A stretch of DNA of 64,000 nt, from contig OZ241385.1 of assembly GCA_965200825.1 (NCBI GenBank), forward strand, positions 2,790,001-2,854,000, in the 5' to 3' direction. Below are positions 50,764 to 59,959 of the stretch, piece by piece. This DNA is from Bin80 sp026709335. GTDB lineage: Bacteria; Bacteroidota; Rhodothermia; Rhodothermales; Bin80. The position numbers and the translations under genes were made by a program. A model generated the notes under the pieces. That model worked only from the letters and a program-made list of their open reading frames with translations. It had not been told where the DNA came from and ran no database searches. How positions within the stretch are numbered: the stretch's first letter is position 1; every line of letters begins with the position of its first letter.

Positions 50764-51984
50764 CTACGATTGTTGTGGATAAAGCGCTAAATCTCCGCAG
50801 AAAAAGAGAATTGCGACTCTGAAGTTTTCAAACCTTCTGTATCCTCTTCCGATGGTTTTGATCTCTTGAATTTTCCCATTCATACGTTCAGCGATCGCAT
50901 TGGATTGTGGATGGCAAAGCGCGTTACAGACTCCCTCATCATGTTCTCTGAACATCTCTGCAATCTTGATGACTTCTTTCACCCCTGCGGTTTCCACGCT
51001 TTTGATCCAGAGATCAAAATCTTTCTTTGCTTCGGCAAAAGAGGTGTTGTTAAAGAGAGCTTTAAAGTCTTCTCGCAATCGCCAGGCAACACTGACTTCC
51101 AGGTTGGCTTCCTGGATGACCTTGAAGATCTCTTCCTGCGTTTTGGTGCGATTCTTCTCGTTCTTCAACAGCGCAAACCGGCTCCCTTTCAATTCTTCCG
51201 GATGGGGTTTCACTTCACGCTGGCGAACCTTGTTCAGAGCTGTATTGAGATACTGGATCAAATGAAACCGGTCATGGATCAGGGCCGCTTCGGGAAAGAC
51301 CGTTCGGACCGCCCCAATGAAGGCCTTCCACATATCGATGGAGACCGTCTCTACTTTCTCTTTTATGTCCTCAAAAATGCGCTCTAATAGTGCGATCGCG
51401 CCTTTTTTCGTCCGTCCTTCCCCGACATCAAGCACAACACCACGGGTCGAATCACAGACGATCGTCGCATAGACATGCCCGCGCCGGAGGGCTTTCTCGT
51501 CCATGCTCACATGAGCGACTGTTTCCCGCTTCCTTCGCTTCATTCCGCGCTCAACCCCCCGGTGCATGAACGCATGAACCTGATCAAATGAGCAGCGGAT
51601 CAACCCGGCCGTTTTGGTCTGATTCTTGTTCACCTGCAAAACCTCTATCGCCCAGCTCTCAAACGAATGCGTCGCAGGACTCGATGGATCCGTCCAGGGA
51701 ATCTCCATCGTTTTGATCCCCGCAGAAGACTTCACGCGGGGAAGCCTGCAATGGATATAACAAACGCTCTGAAACCAGTCCAAGTGACGCCATACGCGCT
51801 CCCTGCGACGGTCATAAAATACTCCGGGTTCTCCTGTCTCGGGACAGATCAGATTCTGTCCCGAATGCGAAAGATACACATCAATTCGTCACTCCTTCGG
51901 GGCAAAGGTGACCTCGTCAACCTGCCACTCGGAGTCAAGTCCTAACGAGTCCCGCATCACTGCATTCATAAATTCCTTTGTCAT
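50764..51984 (-). pseudogene. ISL3-family transposase with a nonsense codon near its start
   Basis: From an ATG at 51984 the frame gives MTKEFMNAVMRDSLGLDSEW and on to 31 residues, then TGA at 51891-51889, then the same frame resumes (RIDVYLSHSGQNLICPETG) to the normal end. A downstream GTG at 51879 could still give 371 residues. The DDE catalytic region is intact: Asp in VSMDEKALRRG, Asp in SIDMWKAFIGAV and Glu in SNAIAERMNGKIQEIK. The N-terminal zinc-finger Cys residues are degraded (CPETG for CPxCG). I could not find terminal inverted repeats. Confidence 0.75.
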
Positions 51985-52095
51985 GAAGTTGCTATATTTG
52001 ATTCAGCTCGAATTTAATCATTTCATACAAAACTCTACAGAACCAAAAAACTAAGAGTGCAATAAAGAACCAGCCCCGTTTGTGCAGTATCTTCT

Positions 52096-53353
52096 TCATT
52101 GAAGAAATAACAGTTCTCGCTTAAAAATCCCAATCACAGGAAAAGGGGAATTTCGTATTGCATACACATAATTTTTGTTCAAACTTGCTATTCGAAGAAG
52201 AGGCGGGTGCTGATCGGGATGCCGAAACCGTCCCCATTCTTCAACTCCAAGGTAATGTTGCCCTAAATATGTTCCGTACCCTGACTCTACAGGGATCGAA
52301 AAATAATGTCGTACGAGTTCTGCTGTTTTTTCCTCTTCAGGCCCAAGGGTTGTATGTGAGATTATGAAAGAATTACTTACAGGGTCCGTAGCCAAGGATA
52401 AAAAAGAACTCTCACCGGGTAACTGGGGTGGATAAGCAAGAGAAGTTCGTCCTCCCTCGTTTTTGCCCTCTGGCAGATACATTTGAACATGATCTGCAAA
52501 CTTGACTTGCCATCGAAGCGTACCGACTTCATCATAGGCCTTGAGGATCGGAACAGTTTGATTAGCATATAGCACGGTGCCGTATGTCTCACTGCATACT
52601 AGACTGCCGTCATCCGATATTGTAGACTTAATAAAGGGAACATCCGATAGATAAGGTTCGCCTTCCTCGTTCAGATCACCCCAGAGCATCAGAGTGCGTT
52701 CAGAGGCAGTCCAGGTGGATGATACCGCAGCGATCAGGTTCGAGTTGGATTCAGCCTCGGTCTCGAGTCGGTAGCGAACCGCGTTGTTGAACTGATAGTC
52801 GCTCGTCCAGGTAAGGCCGCAGTAGGACATGAAATCAGCCAGTCTCGGCGATACCAGCTCAGCGGTATCAAAGTCATAGCCCCATGCACCGATATTCCCT
52901 TCCTCATAGGGATAGAATGGATCCGGGCCGCCAGCGAAGCCACACGGCGCGTGGAGGAGGGCACGGTTGTGGCCGAACTCGTGTGCAATGATCTCGGAGT
53001 TAAGGACCGAAAAGCTTGACCAGCTGCCGATGTCGTATGGGACACCGTCGAGCCCCCCAGGCGTGGTGGGAGGCGCCATGACCGCCAAATAGTGACCATG
53101 CTGGCCTTCGGCGACCCGGATCATCTCCACCTCATCGAGGAGATTGTACCCGTTATTGGTGGATGTCAAGACCGGCTCGTGTGCCGTTGCGTTGATTTCA
53201 GAGATTGGCAGCAGCACAGTATTCATACGAAAATCCCATGTGAGATAATCATTTTTACGGATAAATGGGGGTTGATCATTTTCGAATGTGTGCGGGGATC
53301 CAATGTGGGGAATAGAGCATCAAGACTGAACGGATTGGATAGTTTTTTTGAGG
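52096..53353 (-). pseudogene. Zinc metalloprotease, 5'-truncated by an ISL3 fragment
   Basis: The frame has an ATG at 53226 giving 376 residues, but protein-like sequence continues upstream without a stop (NPFSLDALFPHIGSPHTFEN, then KNDYLTWDFR) until it meets ISL3 DNA at about 53350. There is no signal peptide, so the true start has been lost. The zinc site HEFGHNRALLHAPCG (HExxHxxxxxH) is intact, followed by IGAWGYDFD and DFMSYCGLTWTSDY, the Met-turn. It would be a secreted metzincin-like protease. Export, and so function, is doubtful in this form. Confidence 0.65.
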
Positions 53354-53362
53354 TGTTCCTGT

Positions 53363-53874
53363 TTCATGTGGCCAAGTGTCTAGGGAATGCGGTGGACAAG
53401 GTTCGGCGTCAGGAGCACAAGGAGCTCCGCAAGAGCGGGAATCAGATACTGACGGGAAGTAAATACATGTGGCTCAAGAGTCCTCCCAATATGTCTATAA
53501 AACAGAAGCAGGCATTTCAGGTGCTGCGGACCAGCACCCTGCGGACCGCCAGAGCCTGAGCGATCAAGGAAACGGCCCGGAATCTATGGCATTACAAAAC
53601 CCGGGGCTGGGCACGCAAATACTGGAAGAAATGGCTGATCTGGGCGATGCGCTGCCGGCTTGAACCGATGAAAGAAGCCGCCAAAACCGTTAAAAATCAT
53701 CTGTACGGCATTCTCAATGCCATCATTCTGAAGGCGAGCAATGGCTCGGCAGAAAGTATTAATAGCCGGATTAAAACCATCAAGGTTCGTGCACGCGGAT
53801 TCCAGAACAAAGACCGATTCAAGGACGCAATTTACTTTCATTTGGGCGGACTTGATCTGAGCCCTAGAATCTGA
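53363..53874 (+). pseudogene. ISL3-family transposase fragment (C-terminal half, with in-frame TGA)
   Basis: One frame reads FHVAKCLGNAVDKVRRQEHK, then GSKYMWLKSP and LRTARA, a TGA at 53557-53559, then continues AIKETARNLWHYKTRGWARK, through NGSAESINSRIKTIKVRARG and AIYFHLGGLDLSPRI to a TGA at 53872-53874. In intact relatives a Trp is expected where the TGA sits (TARAWAIKE), so it is a TGG-to-TGA change. The N-terminal half is missing. It differs from the element at 50764, so it is a separate ISL3 lineage. Confidence 0.75.
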
Positions 53875-53889
53875 AAAAAAATCAGATTT

Positions 53890-53912
53890 TCACAAAAATG
53901 GCCGAAGAGCCC
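53890..53912 (+). repeat. Probable right end of the ISL3 fragment
   Basis: CACAAAAATGGCCGAAGAGCC reads on the other strand as GGCTCTTCGGCCATTTTTG, close to the GGxTCTT start of ISL3 terminal repeats. It lies 16 bases after the transposase stop. No matching left end is visible, in line with truncation of the 5' half. Confidence 0.5.
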
Positions 53913-54052
53913 ATCATTTTATCAACGATTTTGGGAAAGTTTGTTACGTCTCGTACGAGAATATTCTCCGAGCACTTTTTAACGGAGTGGACATAAACGC
54001 AGTATCAATGAGGAAATAATTTCCTGCGAGGATTGCCCCATCTATAGTCTTT

Positions 54053-54241
54053 GTGCTAATAGTATTCGCAGCTTGTGAAAGTCCTGCAGAGATAGATTCT
54101 TTGCCCAGCGAGGGATTTTCCGCGAAAACCATAAAAGGAATGTGTATTCCCCAGAATGGCAAAACTATAGTGACTCTGAGGATGGAATCACTTGAGTTGT
54201 TATCTCAAGTGATTCAAAGAAATGCGCGAGACAGGAATTAA
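54053..54241 (+). CDS. Short lipoprotein-like open frame (doubtful)
   Basis: A 62-codon frame from GTG at 54053, or from ATT at 54032, encodes FVLIVFAACESPAEIDSLPS, which looks like a lipoprotein signal with lipobox FAAC, then a short tail ending QRNARDRN. No good start codon sits ahead of the whole signal. It may be the remnant of a gene disrupted by the neighbouring ISL3 end, or a very small lipoprotein. The rest of 53913-54344 contains nothing I recognise. Confidence 0.3.
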   Translation: MLIVFAACESPAEIDSLPSEGFSAKTIKGMCIPQNGKTIVTLRMESLELLSQVIQRNARDRN

Positions 54242-54344
54242 ACTATGGTATGGCACACGAATGTCCTTAAATTCAAACTTTCGGTAAAACTTGCACTCTG
54301 ACATCAAAAATAATATCGTTCGCACCATCGGGGGTATCCACTGC

Positions 54345-54806
54345 TCACTGGTCTACACGCCACCCAAAGATCTGAGCAGGATCTCCCGCTAAACGTATTT
54401 CTTGCGGGAGCTCAATCAACTTCATTGAAGCCTCGGTTGCTAAGGTTCCATCCTCAAGATATATCATCCCTGAGGCTTGAGCGTAACGACCTCGTAAGTA
54501 CTCTCGCTTCCCAACAATATACAACGGCTCTTCGACAGGAACAGGATGCCGATACTTCACATCCAGTCGTACCGACATCATAAACGCATGAAAGTCCTCA
54601 ATCAAAGAAACACGGCCGATGATTTCATCCAGAATTGCAGCCTGCACCCCTCCATGAACAATGCCCGGATACCCTTCAAATGATTGGGAAACACGATAGC
54701 GTGATTCAACCATGTCTCTGCCATTGTCATAGAACGACATGTAGAGCCCGTGTGGGTTATTACGTCCACACACAAAACAGTTGTCGCTGTTTGGCTGTTT
54801 GTTCAC
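54345..54806 (-). CDS. Hotdog-fold acyl-CoA thioesterase (PaaI-like)
   Basis: A 153-residue hotdog protein. An N-terminal CFVCGRNNPHGL motif, with two Cys, precedes the hotdog core GYPGIVHGGVQAAILDEIIG, the catalytic-loop region of PaaI-type thioesterases, and then VRLDVKYRHPVPVEEPLYI. The GRNNPHGL start is typical of a subgroup acting on acyl-CoA. It is two bases from pntB and is the last gene in that leftward operon. Confidence 0.8.
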   Translation of the reverse strand: MNKQPNSDNCFVCGRNNPHGLYMSFYDNGRDMVESRYRVSQSFEGYPGIVHGGVQAAILDEIIGRVSLIEDFHAFMMSVRLDVKYRHPVPVEEPLYIVGKREYLRGRYAQASGMIYLEDGTLATEASMKLIELPQEIRLAGDPAQIFGWRVDQ

Positions 54807-54807
54807 C

Positions 54808-56196
54808 CTAAACCGCCTTGACTTCCGCGATCAATTCTGACACCGAATCCTTTGCGTCTCCAAAAAGCATCCGAGTATTCGGCTCAAAGAAAAGAAGATT
54901 AGGAACTCCTGAATATCCTGGACGCATACTTCTTTTGAGGAAAATTACGGTCTTAGAGTGATCTACATTCAAGATGGGCATCCCATAGATCGGACTTGAC
55001 TGATCGTGGCGTGCAGCAGGATTTACAACATCATTAGCCCCAATAATGAGTGCAACATCGGTAGACTCAAATTCGTGATTAATTTCGTCCATCTCGAAGA
55101 GAGCGTCATATGGAACATTTGCTTCGGCCAGAAGCACATTCATATGTCCTGGCATCCGCCCGGCTACAGGGTGAACTGCATACTTGACCTCCACTCCGCG
55201 CTCCTGTAGGACATCAGCTAATTCTCGTACCTGATGCTGAGCCTGTGCCACCGCTAACCCGTATCCCGGCACAATAATCACTTTTCGGGCAAAACTGAGC
55301 ATAATAGCTGTATCATCCGGTGTCGTAGAAGTGATAGTGCGCCCATCCACCAACTTTCCTGCCTCAGCCTCATCTGAGTCACCACCAATTCCACCAGCCA
55401 GAACCTCCCAGAGCTTCCGATTCATGGCAACACACATGGTATTGGTTAGCATAATTCCAGAAGCTCCAACCAATGCACCGCTGATAATCAACGCAGTATT
55501 GGATAACACGAAGCCTGTGGCTGCAGCGGCTAACCCGGAAAGTGCATTCAAGAACGCAACAATGACCGGCATATCTGCTCCGCCAATGGGCAAGACGATC
55601 AAAATTCCGAAAATCAGGGATAAACCTGCCAGAACCAGAAGACACATGACAGGAGAACCACCAAAATAGATCCAACCCGTGGAAGCAATCATCGACACTG
55701 CGAAAATCACCAGAACAACGTACTTCCCTGGGATTGTAACCGGATTTCCACTCATCTTGCCACTGAGCTTCATGAACGCGATGAAGCTGCCGGAAAACGT
55801 AATCGTTCCGACCAGAATGCTCAGATAAGGAAATAACGCCTCTACCGGTAAATTCTCCACCGATATCGCTCCTCTGACAATTTCTGCAGCAGCTACAAGT
55901 GCAGAGGCTAAGCCACCGAATCCATTAAATGCAGCCACTAATTCTGGCATTGCAGTCATTTGGACACGCTTTGCCATCACTGCACCAATAAAACCTCCAA
56001 CCACAAGACCGCCAATCATCTCCGCAGGAGTCAAGATTTTCTGTGAGAATAACGTGGCGACAACTGCCAAAAGCATTCCCACTGCTGCAACTTGATTTCC
56101 CGTCCGTGCTGTGACGGGGGACTGCAATTTCTTCAGGCCTACGATAAAGAGTATTGCAGACAGAAGGTAGATTACTTCAATAAATCCCGAATGCAT
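54808..56196 (-). CDS. pntB: NAD(P) transhydrogenase subunit beta
   Basis: A 462-residue inner-membrane subunit. Eight or nine helices (to about residue 265) form the proton channel, for example EMIGGLVVGGFIGAVMAKRV and ELVAAFNGFGGLASALVAAA. The C-terminal dIII domain binds NADP(H): VIIVPGYGLAVAQAQHQVRE, HPVAGRMPGHMNVLLAEANV, DVALIIGANDVVNPAA and MRPGYSGVPNLLFFEPNTRM. Together with the two alpha parts it couples proton entry to NADPH production. Its start overlaps the pntAB stop by one base. Confidence 0.95.
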   Translation of the reverse strand: MHSGFIEVIYLLSAILFIVGLKKLQSPVTARTGNQVAAVGMLLAVVATLFSQKILTPAEMIGGLVVGGFIGAVMAKRVQMTAMPELVAAFNGFGGLASALVAAAEIVRGAISVENLPVEALFPYLSILVGTITFSGSFIAFMKLSGKMSGNPVTIPGKYVVLVIFAVSMIASTGWIYFGGSPVMCLLVLAGLSLIFGILIVLPIGGADMPVIVAFLNALSGLAAAATGFVLSNTALIISGALVGASGIMLTNTMCVAMNRKLWEVLAGGIGGDSDEAEAGKLVDGRTITSTTPDDTAIMLSFARKVIIVPGYGLAVAQAQHQVRELADVLQERGVEVKYAVHPVAGRMPGHMNVLLAEANVPYDALFEMDEINHEFESTDVALIIGANDVVNPAARHDQSSPIYGMPILNVDHSKTVIFLKRSMRPGYSGVPNLLFFEPNTRMLFGDAKDSVSELIAEVKAV

Positions 56197-56474
56197 TACT
56201 CAGCTGGTTTCTTCTTGAACATTTCCAACATCCGCCCCGTCACCATAAAGCCCCCCACAACATTGATCGTTGCGGCAATCAAAGCGATGACACCGATCCA
56301 TTTTGCCCAAACCCCTCCGATCATTCCAGCCGAAACCAGTGCACCGATCATTGTAATTCCGCTGATCGCATTTGAACCAGACATGAGCGGTGTGTGCAGA
56401 GTCTGAGGGATCCTACTCAATACCTCACGCCCAATAAACATGGCTAATACAAAAAAAGTCACATATGTGATCAT
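56196..56474 (-). CDS. pntAB: NAD(P) transhydrogenase subunit alpha, membrane part
   Basis: A 92-residue protein with three membrane helices: TYVTFFVLAMFIGREVL, SAGMIGGVWAKWIGV and IALIAATINVVGGFMVTGRM. The motif PQTLHTPLMSGSNAISGITM is the conserved loop of the PntA membrane domain. In this organism PntA is split, as in Rhodospirillum-type three-subunit enzymes. It overlaps pntAA by four bases and pntB by one. Confidence 0.93.
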   Translation of the reverse strand: MITYVTFFVLAMFIGREVLSRIPQTLHTPLMSGSNAISGITMIGALVSAGMIGGVWAKWIGVIALIAATINVVGGFMVTGRMLEMFKKKPAE

Positions 56475-57610
56475 GAACTTGCTGATTTAATTAAGCTGAG
56501 GACACGCTCATGAACCAACTGCCCATCATGACAAACACAGACGGACTTGAATATCTCGTCCTCGAAATTTGATTGAAAAACTCCATCCCGCACAAATTCA
56601 CCGATCATAGCTGTAATCGTACGCGCATACAAAAAACTGGCATCTGCCGGCACCGTAGATGGAAGATTGGTATGACCAATGATCTGGACACCCTGATGCA
56701 TCACAACTTCATCGGGAGTCGTAAGTGTGCAGTTTCCTCCGCTGGCAGCGGCGAGGTCAACAATCACGCTACCGGGTTTCATAGCTTCCACCGCTTCCTG
56801 GCTTACGAGAGTTGGAGCCTTGCGTCCCGGAATGAGAGCTGTCGTGATGACGACATCTGAGTTTGCGAGATGAGGTACAAGCAGTTCTACCTGCTTCTCT
56901 GCCTTCGCCGCCATCAATGCCCTGGCATATCCCCCTTCATCCTGCATATCTTCAATTTCGAGGTCCAATTCCACAAATTGAGCACCAAGACTTTTGACTT
57001 CTTCCCTCGCCGCATCACGGATATCATATCCCCATACACGAGAACCCAGCCTGCGCGCGGTAGCTATCGCCTGTAATCCGGCTACACCAGCCCCGAGAAT
57101 CGTTACGTTTGCAGGACGGACCGTTCCAGCTGCAGTTGTAAGCAGAGGGAAAAATCTGGGAAGATGATTTGCCGCAATCAAGGCTGCTTTATAACCTGCC
57201 AAAGAAGCCATTGCACTGAGTGCATCCATTTTCTGAGCCCTGGAAATTCTTGGAACTAGCTCCATAGCCAATGCAGTCACTCCTCTGTCGGCCAATCTCG
57301 CCATCCGACTAGGAGCATCCAGCGGTTGCAGAAATCCTATGACAACAGCTTTGGGGGTTAATCGATTCATTTCCTCATCCGAGGGAGGACCAACCAGAGT
57401 AACAATATCTGATCCCCACGCTTCTTCTTCTGATACAATGCGTGCTCCTGCTTCGCGAAAATCATCATCATCAATACCTGCACCCTGGCCAGCATTGGAT
57501 TGAACCAAGATTTCAAGACCTTCTTTAGATAAAGAAGACAGAACTTTGGGCACCAGTGCCACGCGACGTTCTGCCGCATCTGAAGCGCGAACTGCTCCTA
57601 GTGTCATCAA
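56471..57610 (-). CDS. pntAA: NAD(P) transhydrogenase subunit alpha, NAD-binding part
   Basis: A 379-residue soluble dI subunit that binds NAD(H). It has ERRVALVPKVLSSLSKEGLE, SNAGQGAGIDDDDF, an alanine-dehydrogenase-like core, and the Rossmann motif NVTILGAGVAGLQAIATARR. The segment VTTALIPGRKAPTLVSQEAV and VIVDLAAASGGNCTLT are typical of PntA. It is the first gene in the leftward pntAA-pntAB-pntB-thioesterase operon, with serC 53 bases upstream on the same strand. Confidence 0.95.
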   Translation of the reverse strand: MMTLGAVRASDAAERRVALVPKVLSSLSKEGLEILVQSNAGQGAGIDDDDFREAGARIVSEEEAWGSDIVTLVGPPSDEEMNRLTPKAVVIGFLQPLDAPSRMARLADRGVTALAMELVPRISRAQKMDALSAMASLAGYKAALIAANHLPRFFPLLTTAAGTVRPANVTILGAGVAGLQAIATARRLGSRVWGYDIRDAAREEVKSLGAQFVELDLEIEDMQDEGGYARALMAAKAEKQVELLVPHLANSDVVITTALIPGRKAPTLVSQEAVEAMKPGSVIVDLAAASGGNCTLTTPDEVVMHQGVQIIGHTNLPSTVPADASFLYARTITAMIGEFVRDGVFQSNFEDEIFKSVCVCHDGQLVHERVLSLIKSASS

Positions 57611-57663
57611 TTTTAATCTTTATTGGTGCAATATACGACCATTCGCAACTCTCTCAATAATTG

Positions 57664-58752
57664 TTACCCATTGCGCTGCTCAAAATCCCTCATAAATTCA
57701 ACCAGAATCTCTACTGATTCCATTTGACATGCATTATAAATGGATGCGCGCATTCCCCCAACTGACCGATGTCCTTTCAATGCCAGCAGCCCATGCTCTC
57801 TTGCTTGTTGGATAAATACTGACTCCAGATCTTCTTTTGCCAAGCGAAATGTTACATTCATTTGGGAGCGAGATTTCGTTTCTGCCGTACCTCTATAAAA
57901 TTCGCTGCCGTCAATCGTACGATACAACAGGTCGGCTTTCTTGCGATTTGTCGCCTGAATTTCGGAAATCCCCCCCAATTCCTCGAGCCAAGCCAATACC
58001 TTTTCCACAAGATAGACCGCATACACCGGTGGCGTATTAAAACATTTGGCAGCATGCGTTCCATAATCTAGCATGGTCGGTAACTTCGATTTACGGATTT
58101 GCAGAAAACTGTCTCGAATCAGTACGACCGTAACTCCGGCGGGGCCGATATTTTTCTGTGCCCCTGCATAAATGAGTCCATATCGATCCAATTCAATAGG
58201 ACGACTGAGAAAATCACTTGAAGCATCACAAACGAGCGGACAATTCACATATGGTGTATTGCGGAACTGAGTCCCATATATAGTATTGTTGGATGTATAA
58301 TGCAGGTAGGCATCGTTGGAGTCCAGATTCCACAAAGATGAATCTGGAATATAATTAAAGTTGGAATCAGCGCTTGACGCAACAATTCTGCCATGCCCAA
58401 TTCGTACCGCCTCCGCATGCGCCTTCTTGGCCCATGCTCCTGTAAGAAGGTATGCAGCCTGTCCGTCAGAATGCAGAAAATTTAATGGTACCTGATGAAA
58501 CTGCATAGATGCTCCCCCTCCGAGGAACAGGATATGCCACTCATCGGTGAGTCCCAAGAGGCTCCGCAACCGATCCCGAGCAGAATTTTCAATCTGAATA
58601 TACTCTGGCGACCGATGGGATATTTCCATTACAGACGCGCCGGTTCCTTTATATACCGGTAATTCTTCACGGGCAGATTCAAGAACTGGAAGAGGCAAAG
58701 TCCCGGGACCTGCCGAAAAGTTGTGGAGGCGCCCGGATTGCATTGAAGTCAT
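57664..58752 (-). CDS. serC: Phosphoserine aminotransferase
   Basis: A 362-residue PLP enzyme making 3-phosphoserine from phosphohydroxypyruvate and glutamate. The N-terminus HNFSAGPGTLPLPVLESARE, FLGGGASMQFHQVPLNFL and the PLP-lysine segment GLIYAGAQKNIGPAGVTVVL are diagnostic, as is HRSVGGMRASIYNA near the C-terminus. It follows serA by four bases, so both steps of the serine pathway share a transcript. Confidence 0.95.
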   Translation of the reverse strand: MTSMQSGRLHNFSAGPGTLPLPVLESAREELPVYKGTGASVMEISHRSPEYIQIENSARDRLRSLLGLTDEWHILFLGGGASMQFHQVPLNFLHSDGQAAYLLTGAWAKKAHAEAVRIGHGRIVASSADSNFNYIPDSSLWNLDSNDAYLHYTSNNTIYGTQFRNTPYVNCPLVCDASSDFLSRPIELDRYGLIYAGAQKNIGPAGVTVVLIRDSFLQIRKSKLPTMLDYGTHAAKCFNTPPVYAVYLVEKVLAWLEELGGISEIQATNRKKADLLYRTIDGSEFYRGTAETKSRSQMNVTFRLAKEDLESVFIQQAREHGLLALKGHRSVGGMRASIYNACQMESVEILVEFMRDFEQRNG

Positions 58753-58756
58753 AGAT

Positions 58757-59959
58757 TTAGAGTTTGATTTCTGAAACAGCTAATACATCATGAACGTCTT
58801 TGAGTAGATGATGGAGCTTTTTCGGAGGTGTTCCCACGACACGAATACGAGCGACCGCAGCATTCACGCGCCCCGTAAAGACCTGATTTTCCATCTCCTG
58901 TACATTCAGATTGCATTTTCGAATTGAATCCAGAACATTGGCCAGGACTCCGACCTTGTCCAAATGTCGAATCGTTAACAAATGTGTGGCAGAGGATTGC
59001 ATTGCTATATTAACACAGTTCAGGACAACACCACTGGATGCATAGGTGTTAATTACACGTACAGCTTCATCCCCTGTTGATTTCTGCGCCTCAGCAGTGG
59101 ATGCTCCAATATGATGGGTAAGGTAGACCGAAGGATGATTGCGTAATCTTGTTTCAAGGCTTCCAATTTTGTAAGCCGGTTCATCCGCAAATACATCCAG
59201 TGCAACACGAATTTCTTTTTCGTCCAATGCTTCCAGCATTGCATCCTCATCGACCAGACTTCCTCGCGTTGTATTAATAAAGAATGCGCCTGGCTTCATG
59301 GCCGCAAAGAATTCTCTGTTTGCCAAGTGAGCGGTTTCCGCTGTTGCCGCGAGATGCAGCGATACAATATCAGACTGCGCCGCAACCTCGATAGGATTGG
59401 CTGCATATTTAACTCCGAACGACTCCGCACTCTCGGGAGTAAGCGAACGACTCCATGCAACGACTTCCAATCCAATCCCCTGTGCCATTTGAGCAACGAG
59501 TTGACCAATTTTTCCCATACCGATCAACCCCAGCACTCGACCTTTCAGTCCTTTTGCCCTCGCATATGTACCTTTTTGCCATTGCCCTATACGAGCATCA
59601 GAGACATTGTCAGGAATCCGCCGGTCCAATGAAACCATAAGGCCTACGGTTAACTCAGCGACCGCGCTGGCATTCTTTCCTGGACAGTTTGCAACGAAAA
59701 TACCGGACTCGGATGCAGCCTCCAAATCAATGTTATCATACCCTGCCCCGGCCCGCACAATGAGCTCGAGAGAGGAAGCATGTTCTATAACAGTGCGAGG
59801 CACCTTGGTGGATCGTACCACCAGTACTTCCGAGTTTTTTGACGATAATGTATCCCGTAGTTTATCGCCTGAGCAAATCTCAACAACCACTGAATGTCTG
59901 ACTTGTCTCAGAGCCTCGACACTACTCTCGGGTAATTTATCAGCAACGAGCACACGCAT
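58757..59959 (-). CDS. serA: D-3-phosphoglycerate dehydrogenase
   Basis: A 400-residue dehydrogenase that oxidises 3-phosphoglycerate, the entry step to serine. The catalytic and NAD domains have VRAGAGYDNIDLEAASESGI, LGLIGMGKIGQLVAQMAQGI, INTTRGSLVDEDAMLEALDE and LTHHIGASTAEAQKSTGDEA. The last 80 residues form an ACT domain (LLTIRHLDKVGVLANVLDSI) for serine feedback. It overlaps the DUF1015 stop by one base. Confidence 0.93.
   Translation of the reverse strand: MRVLVADKLPESSVEALRQVRHSVVVEICSGDKLRDTLSSKNSEVLVVRSTKVPRTVIEHASSLELIVRAGAGYDNIDLEAASESGIFVANCPGKNASAVAELTVGLMVSLDRRIPDNVSDARIGQWQKGTYARAKGLKGRVLGLIGMGKIGQLVAQMAQGIGLEVVAWSRSLTPESAESFGVKYAANPIEVAAQSDIVSLHLAATAETAHLANREFFAAMKPGAFFINTTRGSLVDEDAMLEALDEKEIRVALDVFADEPAYKIGSLETRLRNHPSVYLTHHIGASTAEAQKSTGDEAVRVINTYASSGVVLNCVNIAMQSSATHLLTIRHLDKVGVLANVLDSIRKCNLNVQEMENQVFTGRVNAAVARIRVVGTPPKKLHHLLKDVHDVLAVSEIKL

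Noticed and set aside
50764..53874. UGA read as Trp in this organism
   Set aside because: Ordinary genes here end in TGA, for example the DPP-IV-like gene at 24387 and the DUF1611 gene at 41154, and only one of the two ISL3 TGA codons falls at a Trp position. Nonsense mutation is simpler.
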